From: Gambelia wislizenii | Lineage: Eukaryota; Chordata; Lepidosauria; Squamata; Crotaphytidae | DNA: 64,000 bases | Direction of reading: 5' to 3' | Assembly (NCBI GenBank): GCA_030847615.1 | Contig: JAUMIR010000005.1 | Span: 241,962,645 to 242,026,644 of the forward strand | Shown: positions 11,371 to 22,698 of the stretch, piece by piece | Position numbering within the stretch: position 1 is the stretch's first letter | Layout: every line of letters begins with the position of its first letter | Notes under the pieces: model-generated | Told to the model about the DNA's origin: nothing | Databases searched by the model: none | The model's input: only the letters and a program-made list of their open reading frames with translations | Program-made: the position numbers and the translations under genes

Positions 11371-11612
11371 GTGGTTGTCTAAACAGTGGAAAAAAACTCC
11401 TCATAGAATATGAGGAAAATGCCTTTTGGCCCAAGGTATCCCATGGAGTTCCGATGTATTGGGAAGGAGAGGGCCAAATACTCCACAGGAAAAGCCTTCA
11501 TGGCTTTTCTCATTTTTTAAAAAAAAGCTCTGAAGGAAAAGAGCACTTTTTGTGCAGTCCAGAGAGGGAAGAACTCTATATCTGATTGTTCAGACATGCA
11601 TTAGCGATTGTG
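11371..11612 (+). mobile_element. TTGTCTA-ended MITE family, copy 1 (partial)
   Basis: The start 'gtggttgtctaaacagtgg' plus 'ctcctcatagaatatgagga' matches the start of the copy at 47502 ('gggttgtctaaatggtgaa', 'ttcctcacagaatgtgagga'). The conserved 'cttcatggcttt' block also corresponds ('ctttgtagcttt'). The right terminal repeat is not seen. Confidence 0.6.
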
Positions 11613-11640
11613 CACTTTTAAACTGTCAAAAGGGAACCGC

Positions 11641-11747
11641 AGCACTACACACACATTACAAGGGGAACAAAGTACTGTAGTTTTGTTTCTATTTTCCCTG
11701 TTCCTTCCTTTCCTTGTTTTGTGCTCCTGCTTAATTCTAAGAGCACA
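11641..11747. repeat. Direct repeat, copy 1 of 2
   Basis: A 107-bp stretch beginning AGCACTACACACACATTACA and ending CTAAGAGCACA recurs at 12472-12573 with one 5-bp indel and two transitions noticed by eye. See the paired entry. Confidence 0.9.
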
Positions 11748-12471
11748 ATAACATCTTGATTCATGGCCATGTGAATATGGTGGAGAACTTCACTATTGTT
11801 TTTGCCAAAACACTGTGAAGACAAAAGAACGCTGCTGCGAATTGCCTATAACATGCAGGTATGTGCATTATTTCTTCTTATATAGACAAGCCCAAAGATA
11901 TAGTGGGAGAAAGGCCTAATTGAAGTCATGGAATAAATGGAGGAACTTTGAACCAGAACTTGGCTCATCAATTGCCAAAAGGTGCAGGGATTCTTGGTGG
12001 CTAGAATGTAACAAAGACAGATTTATAGTAATTTTCAAATATTTAGAAATTGTTTTAGTCTGTTTCAGTATAAAAAGAATGGAAGAAGAAAGGAAGAAAT
12101 CAAACAGGCCTGTAGTAATTGGCTTTGCTCTACCATTTAAAAAAAAATCTAGTAAAGGCAAAAAATAAAAAATCATATATCTGGATGCTTCTTGCAACAA
12201 ATGGTCCCTGTGTTATCTTTAGGTTTGTGAGCCCAGAATCTTCCCTGATAAGACACCTGGGATGTGTTAGCTCCCTAATTAAGATGAAAAACAGGAGAGA
12301 AGATGTTATTTCTGAGAAATGAGGGGACTGATATTATTTACTTTCTGAGGTTTACCACTGACTAGTGGAAAGTCTAGTTTTAATTAGGCTGCATATGTCC
12401 AACCCAATGAGATGAGAAGAGAGATATGGTAACTGCAGAAAAAGCTGTAGTGGTATGCAGGAGCAGGGGGG
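11748..12471. other. Spacer between the direct repeats
   Basis: Unique-looking AT-rich sequence with overlapping short frames on both strands (94 codons or fewer). None shows a recognisable domain. Confidence 0.4.
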
Positions 12472-12573
12472 AGCACTACACACACATTATAAGGGGAACA
12501 AAGTAGTTTTGTTTCTATTTTCCCTGTTCTTTCCTTTCCTTGTTTTGTGCTCCTGCTTAATTCTAAGAGCACA
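12472..12573. repeat. Direct repeat, copy 2 of 2
   Basis: Second copy of 11641-11747 in the same orientation, about 830 bp downstream. The high identity compared with surrounding old repeats suggests a fairly recent local duplication or two insertions of one short element. Confidence 0.9.
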
Positions 12574-13645
12574 GAAAATTACGTTTGAAGTGTAATTAGT
12601 TCCAATTACTCATTATGGTGTTTTGAAAGTAATTATTCCTATTCGTTATTACACTTGTATAACAGCAACATCAAGTGTTACTCAGTGTGTTGCTTGTTAC
12701 TTTTTCATTGCTTTTTTCTTAAAGGCAGGATTGATAATAGAATGGCATAACGCTTGGAAAAAATCATGACAAAACACCTCTGGAATGCATAGTCAATTAA
12801 AGCCTGATAAAAGCATGCTAATGCAAGCAAACTTCTCACTTGATAACTACCTGTGCTCTATCTCCCTAGACATGCAATTATGCTTAAGTTCTGGATATGT
12901 CTTAGAATATCCTTTTTGGTTTTTGCCAGACTTAAGCTGGGCAGTAAATTAGCATACTCAAATCTCCCTGGGAAACTCCACTTTAAAAAACAGAAAAATT
13001 CTGTCTTGAAATATTGGGATATAGCATTTATTTTATGTACAAATCACTCTGAAACTATCTTGTCCTTAATTCCTTTATTATGAAAAATATAATGTAATAT
13101 AAAGCCAGATTAGTAAGCATACAGAGCTAAGCACAGAACCACATTAGAATTTTTGCCAGACTCCTGTTGTTGATTTACACTCACATAAAGGCCTGTTATG
13201 ACAAGGTAAGTACTTTTTTCATGCATTGTACAAAGAGGTATCCTGCACCACCTCACATAATATCTTCGCCCCCACTGGACGAATGCAGCCGGATATATCC
13301 CTGGTACAGCACTGCCCCACCAAGTGACCACAGGGGTACATCAAAGCACTATCCAGTGGCTGGAGGAGAAGGGGGAGCTTTTGGTCTTGTCTGAAGGCCA
13401 AAGCTCTTTTTCTTCTCCAGCTCCACAACTGTGGTAGGATGGTGCCTAGGTGCATCCCAGTGGCCACGCAGTGATGGGTTGTAGTAGGGACCCATCTAGC
13501 TGCAGTAGCACGGCCGGAGAACAAAGCACAGTTTTTCTTCCCAGAACTACCAGCATCAGTATATTGGCAGAGGTTTATGATTCTCCACTGGTTGAATAAT
13601 ACCTTGGCCTTCATTTTCATACAATCAAAATATGACTTCTTAATT
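12574..13645. other. Unassigned; GC-richer patch at 13225-13620
   Basis: The patch holds a 133-codon minus-strand frame rich in C, W and R with no recognisable domain. It resembles neither a CR1 nor an L1 frame. It may be an undescribed repeat or low-copy sequence. Nothing else is recognised in this interval. Confidence 0.35.
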
Positions 13646-13712
13646 TTTTAAAAAATTGATTTATATCCCACCTTTCTCCTAAACTGGGACCCAAAATGGC
13701 TTACATATATAT
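13646..13712 (-). mobile_element. L2 LINE 3' tail
   Basis: The reverse complement reads 'ccattttgggtcccagtttaggagaaaggtgggatataaatc' and then an A-rich stretch, the usual squamate L2 terminus. Confidence 0.7.
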
Positions 13713-14468
13713 ATTAAAATAAAATAGCTAAACTAATACATGGTATAAATGTTAAAATAGCATTCAACTGATTAAAACATTACTTTTTAAAATCACATCT
13801 GTAACGTCATACTAGAACAGCTTTTTTTAATATAAAAAATGTCACAGCATTCTTGTCCTTTTAAAAACATAATGATGGTGACCTTTAAGATGTCCAATAT
13901 ATTTTCTTGTTTATAATTTAACTAGTGGAGTTCTGGTGCCAGACTGTCTCTTGCTTTCAGACTGACATTAGAAAGTATGGACTACCTAGTAACAGCAAAT
14001 ATATAGCTATTGTATACAGTTTTACATTGCAGACCTGATTATCATTTTTAAAATATATTAGGATATTTGTATGTTGACCTCATCAGTTTCTAAACATTTA
14101 CAACCTAGGGATTCTTATTCCTAATTTAATGACTCTTGACAAGAGATGTTAAATTTCCAGAAAAGCCATGGCAGGAGAGAAAAAAACTAGTCTTTCGGGG
14201 GAGGAAGCAAAATGTTTCCAAAAAATGGGGGAAATGTGTTATTATCACCCTTTACAAACTGAAAGTCACTTCGGCCTTGACTACATAGGGGGTTAAAAAG
14301 TCAGATGAAATTCATACTACTTTAGCCCAGATCTGCGGTGCATAAAATTCAGGCAACTCTGGCCTGGATTTAAGTGCCACACCTGTCAAAGCCTGAATCT
14401 GCATTCAGATTTTTACTTGGCTTCAACTCAAAGCTGTTATTCATGCTTGACTCTGAGCTCTGGGAAAA

Positions 14469-14578
14469 CAAAGCCCCAGTAGCAGCCGTCCCTGAAGTCA
14501 GAAAAGGTAGTTAGCCTCGCGATGGCAGGGTGGACCCCCATTCTCACTTCAGAGAGAACAACTGCCACTGGGGCTTTG
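14469..14578. repeat. Hairpin repeat A (110 bp)
   Basis: The left arm (CAAAGCCCCAGTAGCAGCCG...CTGAAGTCAG) pairs with the right arm (ACTTCAGAGAG...CACTGGGGCTTTG). The loop segment reads 'tagttagcctcgcgatggcaggg'. Confidence 0.85.
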
Positions 14579-14619
14579 CTTTTTCCAAAACTCAGAGGGG
14601 CAATTATGTGCAGGAAAAT

Positions 14620-14729
14620 CAAAGTCCCAGCAGTAGTTGCCCTCTCTGAAGTCAGAACGGGTTTGCCAACCCTGCCATTGTGAGGCTCACTACCTGTACT
14701 GACTTCAGAGAGCCCTGGGACTGGGTCTT
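14620..14729. repeat. Hairpin repeat B (110 bp), inverted relative to A
   Basis: Similar arms (CAAAGTCCCAGCAGTAGTTG...CTGAAGTCAG with GACTTCAGAGAGCCCTGGGACT). Its centre, 'accctgccattgtgaggctcactacc', is the reverse complement of the centre of repeat A. The two units are therefore the same near-palindromic element in opposite orientation, 41 bp apart. Confidence 0.8.
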
Positions 14730-14756
14730 GAAACCAAGACCTACGGAGGGACAGTT

Positions 14757-15070
14757 GAGGGAATAAAAGTGTTTAGCCTGGAAAAGAGAAGACTGAGAGG
14801 TCTGTCACACAGAAGATACAATGAGATTATCTACTGCTATTCCACAGGACAGGATCTAAACCAATGGATTAAAATAACAAGAAAGGAGATTCCAACCAAA
14901 CATTAGGTAGGAGTTGTCCAACAGAGGAACACACTACAGTACTTTGGAAGAGGTTGGCCTATCCTTCATTGGAGGTTTTAAAACAGAAGTTAGATAGTTC
15001 TCAAATGTAATTTAGGAGTGAATTGTTGGCAGATGATTGGACTAGATGGCCCTTTCAATTTATGGCTCTT
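14757..15070 (+). mobile_element. CR1 LINE 3' end (older copy)
   Basis: 'tttagcctggaaaagagaagactgag', 'aaggagattccaaccaaacattaggtag' and 'ttggactagatggccctttcaa' are in CR1 3' order, with more divergence and deletions than the next copy. Confidence 0.8.
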
Positions 15071-15084
15071 CAGGCTCAGAGCAA

Positions 15085-15500
15085 AATCCTTCTGTGCCTT
15101 ATGAGGAGTGGCTTAGTTAACTGGACATGTTTAGTCTGGAGAAGAGAAGGTTGAGAGGGGACATGATAGCCATGTTTAAATATTTGAACGGATGTCATAT
15201 CGAGGATGGAGCAAGCTGGTTTTCTGCTGTTCCAGAGACTAGGACGTGGAGCAATGGATTCAAACTATAGGAAAAGAGATTCCATCTAAACATTAGGGAG
15301 AATCTCCTGACAGTAAGAGCTGTTCAGAAGTGGAATACACTGGCTCATAGTGTGGTGGAGTCTCCTTCTTTGGAGGTTTTTAAACAGAGGTTGGATGGTC
15401 ATCTGTCAGGAATGCAACAAAATTTTGATTGTTTATTCCTGTGTGGCAGAGGGTTGGACTGGGTGGCCCTTGAGGTCTCTTCCAACTCTATGATTCCATG
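15085..15500 (+). mobile_element. CR1 LINE 3' end (younger copy)
   Basis: Nearly continuous CR1 from 'ccttatgaggagtggctta' through 'ctggagaagagaaggttgagagg' to 'ggtctcttccaactctatgattcc' at 15500. It follows the older CR1 3' end in the same orientation with almost no gap. An open frame continues past the CR1 end to 15705, which is not evidence of a gene. Confidence 0.9.
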
Positions 15501-17513
15501 TTGTAAACATGGGCAGAGTCACAGCAGTATTTCCCCCGACCTCGCACTGTACAGCATGAGGTCAAGGACAAGACCCTTGGAGGAAGAATTTTTTCATGAC
15601 AACAAAAATTTGGTTAAGTGGTTGGCCACTAAAAATCCATCTGTCCTTAATGCCAACTTACATCAATTACATAAAATAATTCTTGTAGAAACCAGAGGAA
15701 TGTAGGAAGCTATCTCAAGTCAGACTGTTTTGATCACCCAACCTAGTCCTGGCCACAGTTTGGATGACTGATTTCTGTGGCTTAGTGATTTCTAAATAAC
15801 CATCATTTCCAAATGCTTCTTATTTCTACACAGAAAATGCTGTTTTCTGTGTAAAACAACCATGTACGAATTTTACGCAGATGAGTCCCAAATTTCGAAT
15901 AGCATTAATAGCAAGACTTCCTTGCAGCTGAAAGAAAACTGCTTAAATTACTTGTTGCTACATTCAAGAAGAAACTTAGTGAAGAATTACAACCTTATAT
16001 TATATGGTGTCAAATACTACAATATCTCCTTAGAGCTGTACTACTCTTTATCCATGCCTATAAGCTTAATAATGAAGGTGATGCGAAGCAGGAAAATGTC
16101 ATAAATATATGGGAACTGGTAGAGAGGAAAAGCGGAAGGCTGTTGTCCATCTGTCCACAAGATAATCATGACAATGTGTCTCAGTGAGTGAAACAACTAT
16201 CTCATGGAGATCCAGGAAATTGTATATACAAGTGTGATGTCAGCACTGATGGAAAATAATCTGTCATATTGACTTATTGTTAATGGAGTCTGCATCACTA
16301 ATGGAATATTGATTTTGCTAATGTCCTTCCATGCTGTCATCTGAGAGTATAATATCCTTGTTTGTTATGCAGTACTCCAGTTCACACAAGGTAACACTGA
16401 ACATCCCTCTTCACTGTAATTCAGTAAGAAAATTTGTTCAATTTTGTATTCAGAAGTACATACTAACATTGTGAAAGAAGTAAATCCCCAAAGGGAATGG
16501 AAATCTGTTTCTAAAAACTGTTAACAACTGTACACTAATCTTTATAAGGGATTTTTTTTTATTCTTTCACTTGTATTATTGTGATTTTTTATTACTTCTC
16601 CACCAACATACATGGCAATTTACTATGTCACAGGGGAAAAAACAGTCCCAACCACTTTACAATCTAAATAGACAACAAGAGAGAAAGGGGGAAAAGAGGA
16701 TGACTGCAGGTCATGCACTCATGTTCTCCACTGTGTGTGTGTGTGTGTGTGCATGTACATGCAGAGATTAAAACTAACACATTTGCCAACCCCTTGTTTT
16801 AAATGCTATTTTGGCACCATGTTAAGATCATCAAGGTGGAGGGAACTGAAATTGGAAAAGATAATTGAAATAGATAAATTCCTGTCATGAAAAATGATAC
16901 CATCTGTAATATTTGAAGAATTTGGAACTGGAACTCTGATCTTTAATATATGCGCCTCTGTATCCAAAGCAACCAAAGAGTAGCTTTAAAAATTGGAACA
17001 GACAACTATTTTGCATATTAAAAGCCTGAAAAGGCATCTTGCCTCACAGAGCTTATTTTAAGGGGGATCACTTAACTAGCACCCACTCTCTGCTTCTGGA
17101 ACATTTGAGACCTGATTATGACAGAACTGATCCAAATCTACCAACTGGTGTTTTCTTTATTCATCCTTTATTTCTTTATTCTTTATTTCTTTATTCTGTT
17201 GACTTCTTGTTGCATTTCTCCAATACAGCAATGATGCCTAGTGTGTCACTGAAAAAAGGCCATTGGGAGTTCCAGCTTTCAGGTCAACAAGAAGAATAAG
17301 TTGTATTATTGCAAGATTCACAGTGTTTCCAAACAAAAGAAGACTGGAGCAAAAAAAAAAAAAAAAAGGATGTGTTGGAAATTGACATTGATGAGCTAAA
17401 AATATAATTAGAAATGCTTCTCAGGGTGTCAGTAGGTACCTTCAGCTCGTCATCACCAAGGAAGGCTTTGATACGGTCACTGAGCAGCTGGGCCTTCACT
17501 TAATTTTCCTACT
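15501..17513. other. Mostly unassigned; (GT)n at 16732-16751, A17 at 17351-17367
   Basis: A weak match to the second SINE family ('ggaatgtaggaagctatctcaagtcagac') lies at 15694-15725. Otherwise AT-rich sequence with short frames. The 17-base A run may be a retroposon tail, but no body could be assigned. Confidence 0.4.
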
Positions 17514-17519
17514 TGTTCA

Positions 17520-17980
17520 TCAACAGCTTGGGTCCAGACTATCTGAAAGACCGTATCTCCCAATATAAGCTGCCCGAGTGTTAAGATTGGCAGGGGAGGG
17601 TTTTCTCTCAGTCCCACCACCTTCACAGGTATGGTTGGGGAAGACTCAGGAGCGAGCCTTCATTGTGGCTGCTCTGAAATGGTGGAACTCCCTTCCACAG
17701 GAGGTCCAGTTGGCCCCCTCCCTGCTCTCTTTTTCTCAGCATTTTGAAACGTAAATTTTAATTGGTGTGCTGCCTTTAATGTTGTGTTTTTATTGATATT
17801 ATATTTTTAATTCATATTGTGTTTTAATTATTATATTTTAATAATGGTAATCAATTTAATTCTTTTTTAACTTTTGTATCTTGTAATGTTTTGGTTGTAT
17901 TTTTTAATTATTGTAAGCTGCCTCAAATCCCATCTTGGGAGAAAGACAGGATATAAATCCAATAAATAAATAAAATAAAA
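17520..17980 (+). mobile_element. L2 LINE 3' end
   Basis: Starts with the C-terminal coding remnant ('ttgggtccagactatctgaaagaccg', then 'atggtggaactcccttccacaggaggtcc', encoding the WNSLPQEV-type L2/CR1 end). A T-rich 3' UTR follows, ending 'aagctgcctcaaatcccatcttgggagaaagacaggatataaatcc(aataaat)n'. Confidence 0.85.
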
Positions 17981-18465
17981 CCAACACATTATTTTCTAGT
18001 ACATTCTTTTTTCTTTGGAAGACAATGATGCAAATGAGGCCATGCTTCTCATTACTTGTAACAGAATATCCTGATACCTCCCTTATGACTGAGCAAACAC
18101 TTCTTTAAACATTCTGGATGTGTGAGCACTTTTATCAAACTTGATGTACTCTGTGCAGATATCTTAGCATAGAGCTTATTGTACTTTACATACCATGATT
18201 TGTTTTCCTGAGATGCTACATTCACTTCAATCTGTGGTTGTTTAGATATTCAAGAACTGGGTCAGAGAGACTCCACATTTTACACAATGTAAACAATGGA
18301 TGTTTACACATGGATGTTTCTGTAGCAACCACATGAAGTATGGATAATGTGGTCACATCTTAAAATAGGCTTGTACTATTTAACACCCCAGAGATTGCTG
18401 CCTAGAAATAACTGCTCAATTAGCATTCTAAACTGTGTCCATGGGTGTTTCTAAGCTACATACAT

Positions 18466-18779
18466 CTCAGGCTTGGCCAAATTGATCACCAACAGTGGTC
18501 CGCCCTGGCCTCACATCGGGAGGCATGGAGACGCACTATCCACAATGCTGCAGCCTTATTTGAGAACTCACGACGAACAAGTCTTGAAGAGAAACGACAA
18601 CGCAGAAAGAATCACAACCCAAAAACATCACCCAAGGAGACCTTCTGCTGTGCTTTTTGCAACCGGACTTGTTTATCTCGGATTGGCCTTTTTAGTCATC
18701 AGCGCGCTTGCAGAAAGCGCGGGATGAGTCCTTCCTGAATCTTCGTTTGCGAAGAAAAGCCAGAGGAGAGGAGAGGAGG
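18466..18779 (+). pseudogene. C2HC-finger LINE, 3' fragment
   Basis: The frame at 18474-18736 gives QWSALASHREAWRR, then SLEEKRQRRKNHNP, then the finger CAFCNRTCLSRIGLFSHQRACRKRG-type block (C-x2-C-x11-H-x4-C) and a stop. The finger is intact here, unlike at 8412-9168. The 3' UTR contains CTTCGTTTGCGAAG, a perfect hairpin, and a (GAGGA)n tail. Confidence 0.9.
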
Positions 18780-18872
18780 ACATGTCAATCACACTTTACC
18801 TATTTATTTCAATGCTGCTGATGTGCAGAGATTGCAACATTGTGTGTGTGTGTGTTTTCCAAAACTGCAGAC

Positions 18873-19446
18873 TTGGGACTTTATCAGACCACCTTCCTGA
18901 AAAGTTCTTTTGCTGCTATAAGTTGTGGCATTTTTATGCAGGCAAAAGAACTCCCCCCCACCAGACCTTACCTTGCTCACATGACAGAGGCTTCTCAGGC
19001 ACTAACGGGGAGTGAACGGAGCTCCATTCCCTTCCTGGTTTAAGATCTCACCTAATCTCGTGAGAAGATGTGCATACAGGAAATTAAAACAAACAAAATA
19101 AACACACAAAAAGTTAACACAATCACATACACACACTTTAAAAGTCCCAAGTTCTTGGGGGTGTTATAAAAAGAGTGTACCCTACCTGGCTGTTGCAATC
19201 TTGACTGGAAGTGTTTGCCCATTGACACTGCATTCACATGAGTACAATGGTGCATGGATTCAAATGCTGGCAAATGTCAGCACAAAAGCGGCACAAGGGA
19301 TCAATTGACGGCTTGAGCCATCAATAAAAAGGAATGGGATTTAGACTGGACATGATCACAAAAGGGTGAAGTCATCTGGCACATATGCCCTTTCACAATC
19401 ATTAGGCATCCTTATGATGCCGTATTTGGATGGTCTGATAAAGTTC
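18873..19446. mobile_element. TIR element (type A), 574 bp
   Basis: Left end GGGACTTTATCAGACCACC and right end GGATGGTCTGATAAAGTTC are inverted repeats with two mismatches. There is no transposase. The interior from 19195 onward ('ggaagtg(t)ttgcccattgacactgcattcac') recurs at 62348-62573. It shares its outer 13 bases with the type-B elements at 10290 and 38411, but the interiors differ. The superfamily is not determined. Confidence 0.8.
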
Positions 19447-19462
19447 TGAGATAAGGAGAATC

Positions 19463-19465
<3 letters not shown>

Positions 19466-19497
<32 letters not shown>
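19466..19497. repeat. (CA)n microsatellite
   Basis: Sixteen uninterrupted dinucleotides just outside the TIR element. Confidence 0.98.
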
Positions 19498-19499
<2 letters not shown>

Positions 19500-20332
19500 G
19501 TGGCTGCTGGACACTGTGCATGATCATTCTGTTTCACCCATGAGAAGCCAAGGTTCTTGTGGATTTCTGTTTTATTATGATATATGAAATGCGTCATTAT
19601 ATCAAGCAAAGTAAACAGCAATGGCATTGCAAACATTAATAACAATTACTGTATTATTTTTCTCTGGGCTATTTTTGATGTGTTCATGGCATGGCCTCTT
19701 AATACTATAGTCATGTAGTACAGTCAAACCAAAGTCAGAATTATCCATGCCATCATATTCTGATTTCTAAGTATGGTTGTGAAAAAAGGACAGTATAGAA
19801 AGCTGATAGGAAGAGAATCAACTCATTTCAAATGTGCTGAGAAGAGTTCTGTTGATACTCTGGACTGCTACAAATACAAATAAATGGATCCTAGAACAAA
19901 TCAAGCTGGAATTCACCCTAGTAGCCAAGATAACTAAACTGAGACTGTTGTACTTTGGACATATCATGGCAAAGCATAATTCATTTAAAAAGACAATAAT
20001 GTTTGGTAAGGTAGAAGGCAGTAGGAAAGGGGAAAGAGTGCATTACAGGTGAATAGACAATCAAGGAAGCTATGGCCCTCCATTTACAAAACCTGAGCAC
20101 AGCTGTTAATGATAGGGTGACTTGGAGGTCTCTCATTCCTGGGGTCATCATAAGTTGAAGTAGAGTTGACAGCAATTAACAACAACAACCACAGTCATGG
20201 TAAGATTTCAGTGAAACTATTTATCCACACATCTAACTATAAAATTCTGTTAACAATTATTACCTAGGAATCCTTCTTCTGTTCACATATAGTCTATGAA
20301 TAAATTATATGGATGGCTTGATTTTACAAGTA

Positions 20333-21115
20333 CAGTTGTCCCTCAGTATCCATGGATTTGGTATCCATGGATTTAAGTACTGTATTCACGGCTTGAAAAT
20401 ATTCTTAAAAAAATAATAATCCAAAAAGTAAACCTTGATTTTGCCATCGTATATAAGGAACACCATTTTGCTATGCCATTGCATATAATGGGCCCTCCAT
20501 TGATGCCCCCTCGTCGTGGGGGAGAGGCTTGCGTACCCTAATGAAGTCTTGAGCTATGCTGGCAGTGGCATAATAGCCACCGGTAGGGCCTCCCATGCCA
20601 GACAGGTCAAAACTGAAGGGTCTGACAAAGAGCATCAAAGGGCAGGATGGGCTCTCTAGCCTTATGGCAACCATCCTAGGAGAAGGAAAGCTCTAATTCC
20701 AAACCCGGGCAAATGGTGCCTGTTCAACCCTGTAAGGTCAATCATCTAAGAGAAGGAAACTCTAATCAAACCTACAACCCGAGATCCTCGTTGCTACTGT
20801 CCATGCTTGCAAGGCCACAGCCTTTAAACCACACCCTTTGGTTTAAAGGGTGAGGCCAGCTCTGTGTACGCTGTGCTCCACCAGAAAAATCCATTGCACA
20901 GGCTCAAAGGATAAATCCAATTCCAAAAAAGCCCTGTAGCGATAGGCGAGGGATGGAAACAACAGGGGTAAAGATGCACTGGAAGCCACAGACCCAACCC
21001 TGCATGCAGGCGGCTCAGGATATAATGGGACTTGAGTATTCTCGGATTTTGGTATCCATGGGGCGGGGTGGGTGGGTCCTGGAACCAAAGCCCAGTGAAT
21101 ATGAAGGAACAACTG
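20333..21115. mobile_element. Tigger-like (TcMar) MITE split by an insert
   Basis: The left end CAGTTGTCCCTCAGTATCC and right end GAAGGAACAACTG are inverted, and both are flanked by TA (TA TACA... and ...TGTA). Outer parts match the intact relative at 40028-40259 ('ttgattttgccat', 'tataatgggacttgagtat', 'ggtcctggaacc'). The middle (20493-21019) is foreign. No transposase frame. Confidence 0.85.
20493..21019. mobile_element. 527-bp insert with perfect 10-bp target duplication
   Basis: Flanked by ATATAATGGG at 20483-20492 and 21020-21029; removing it plus one duplicate restores the Tigger-like sequence exactly. It starts CCCTCCATTGATGCCCCCTC, carries a short CCCCCTCGTCGTGGGGG hairpin at 20506-20522, and has no poly-A, no inverted ends and no long frame. 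The duplication length and absence of inverted ends favour a retroposon, perhaps a LINE 5' region or SINE-like unit. Family not recognised. Confidence 0.75.
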
Positions 21116-21902
21116 TACGTATTGCTTCAAAATTATATCAGGAGCTACCCTACAGTTACCAATTGCCTATTTGGATCTAAGCCTGTTTGAAATCAATGTG
21201 GTCATTATGCACATTCAGCAAGTTCCTTTACAGCTTTTAATTCATCTTCAGAACAGCTTTAGATCACTGTATATTGGAGAGAGTGACAGGGGGGCGGGGG
21301 AGAGAAGCAGAAGACTTGCAAAGAAATGGTAGAGACTACTAAAATGACATTCTCAGATCATAGTCCAAGCTTTTGTGTTGTGAACCATGCCAGCTCTCAG
21401 ACTCTGTCAAAGCCACTTTACTGATAAAGAAAAGTATTTAGTGTAAAAATAAAAGCATGAAAGCTTTCATGTGGGGAACTGTCACCATGGAGAAGAGACA
21501 TTAAACACACTTGAAGCTCTGAGAACTGGGACAACAAAGGGCAGTCCCATAGAGAACAGAATTAGCTCATGCAGCACAATCATCATACAAGTTAATTAAT
21601 AAGTGTTGGTTAGGTTACCATGGGTTTTTCTATGCAAGATTCATTTTCTGGGGGATGGCAATAAAGTTTGGTCAGTTTTTCTGCAACACTACACACCTGG
21701 CTGAAGGAGTCTTGATGGAACAGGTAGGGCCAACAGAAAGAAAAGATAACAAGTTCCCTATAAATCCTGGGCTAGATGGTCTAATGGTCATACTAAATAT
21801 AAGGAAGCTTCTTACAGTCCTTCTAATTTCCATCCCCAGAAAATAGTGTAGCTGACCAGAGTCACTAAGCACATCTGCATATACAGGTACATTTGCAGAA
21901 AC

Positions 21903-22698
21903 CAGGGGCTGGTTTACACAGCAGATTTATTGCGGCAACTTGCGCTTTAATTCTTTTCCCCAGCTGTGCCAGTCAGGTTTTTTTTTCCTAATTATGTTGC
22001 TTTTAAGTTCAGGCTTGAATAAGTGTGGGGGGGCATGGTCTCCCAAGCAGACAAAGGCTGTATGGAGAAGGGCAAGACTCACAGACTCTGCCCAAACAGC
22101 AGGGGGAAAGATCAAAGAAGTGGCTGTATAAATCTGCCTGTAAATGAACTCACTCCTGAAGCAGAGGGACAGTAATCTCTCTGCTAAAAGACCTTGCTGC
22201 CATGCCGTGGATCCTAAGGTGAACCGATCGCAAGTTTTTCCAGCCTTCCCCGTCTCCCTCCCCCATCTCTCTCGCTCGTGCTCTCTCTTGCTCTCTCGGT
22301 CTCTCCCTCCCTCCCCCAAGGAGAGCTGACCAGATGGGAACATTATGACTGAAAGGTCTTGGGAATCCTTTTTCTTGGCAGACCTTCTGCAAAATAGCAG
22401 AGAGGATTTTTCAGTTTCCTGATCACTACTGAACACAGTCCCTCTTTTTTAAGCCCGCCCCTTACATCACAGAAACCAATCACAATGCAGATCTGATGCA
22501 ACTCTTAGTTCACACTGCCAATAAAGCGCTACATTGCAAATATGCCTGCAAAAATAGCGACATCCCTTGGCACGCTATATTTGGGTGTTTTACCTTCCCC
22601 CCCTTCTGAATGAGGCGATGCTGTGCTGCGATCCGTGGGAACTATGAGCTATATTAGAGGTATATTTAGAGGAATATTTGCCCGTGTAAACGACCCCC
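21903..22698. mobile_element. Possible hAT-like element, about 800 bp
   Basis: The left end AGGGGCTGGTTTACACAGC and right end CCCGTGTAAACGACCCCC are imperfect inverted repeats sharing GTTTACAC. Inside is a CT-rich tract (22245-22320) and a GC-box-like 'agcccgcccctta', but no transposase. Short frames on both strands are compositional. No convincing 8-bp target duplication. Confidence 0.5.

Noticed and set aside
13167..13620. Possible conserved exon on either strand
   Set aside because: No splice signals, domain or homologue I can name; kept only as a low-interest finding.
15352..15705. 117-codon frame running past the CR1 end
   Set aside because: The first half is the CR1 3' region in a non-coding frame; the rest has no recognisable domain.
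21672..21872. Minus frame starting with LHYFLGMEI, similar to a copia RT motif
   Set aside because: The match stops after about nine residues and nothing else of a copia polymerase is nearby.
22150..22436. Frames with RERERER-type peptides (and the similar one near 49797-50027)
   Set aside because: They are translations of CT/GA-rich tracts.
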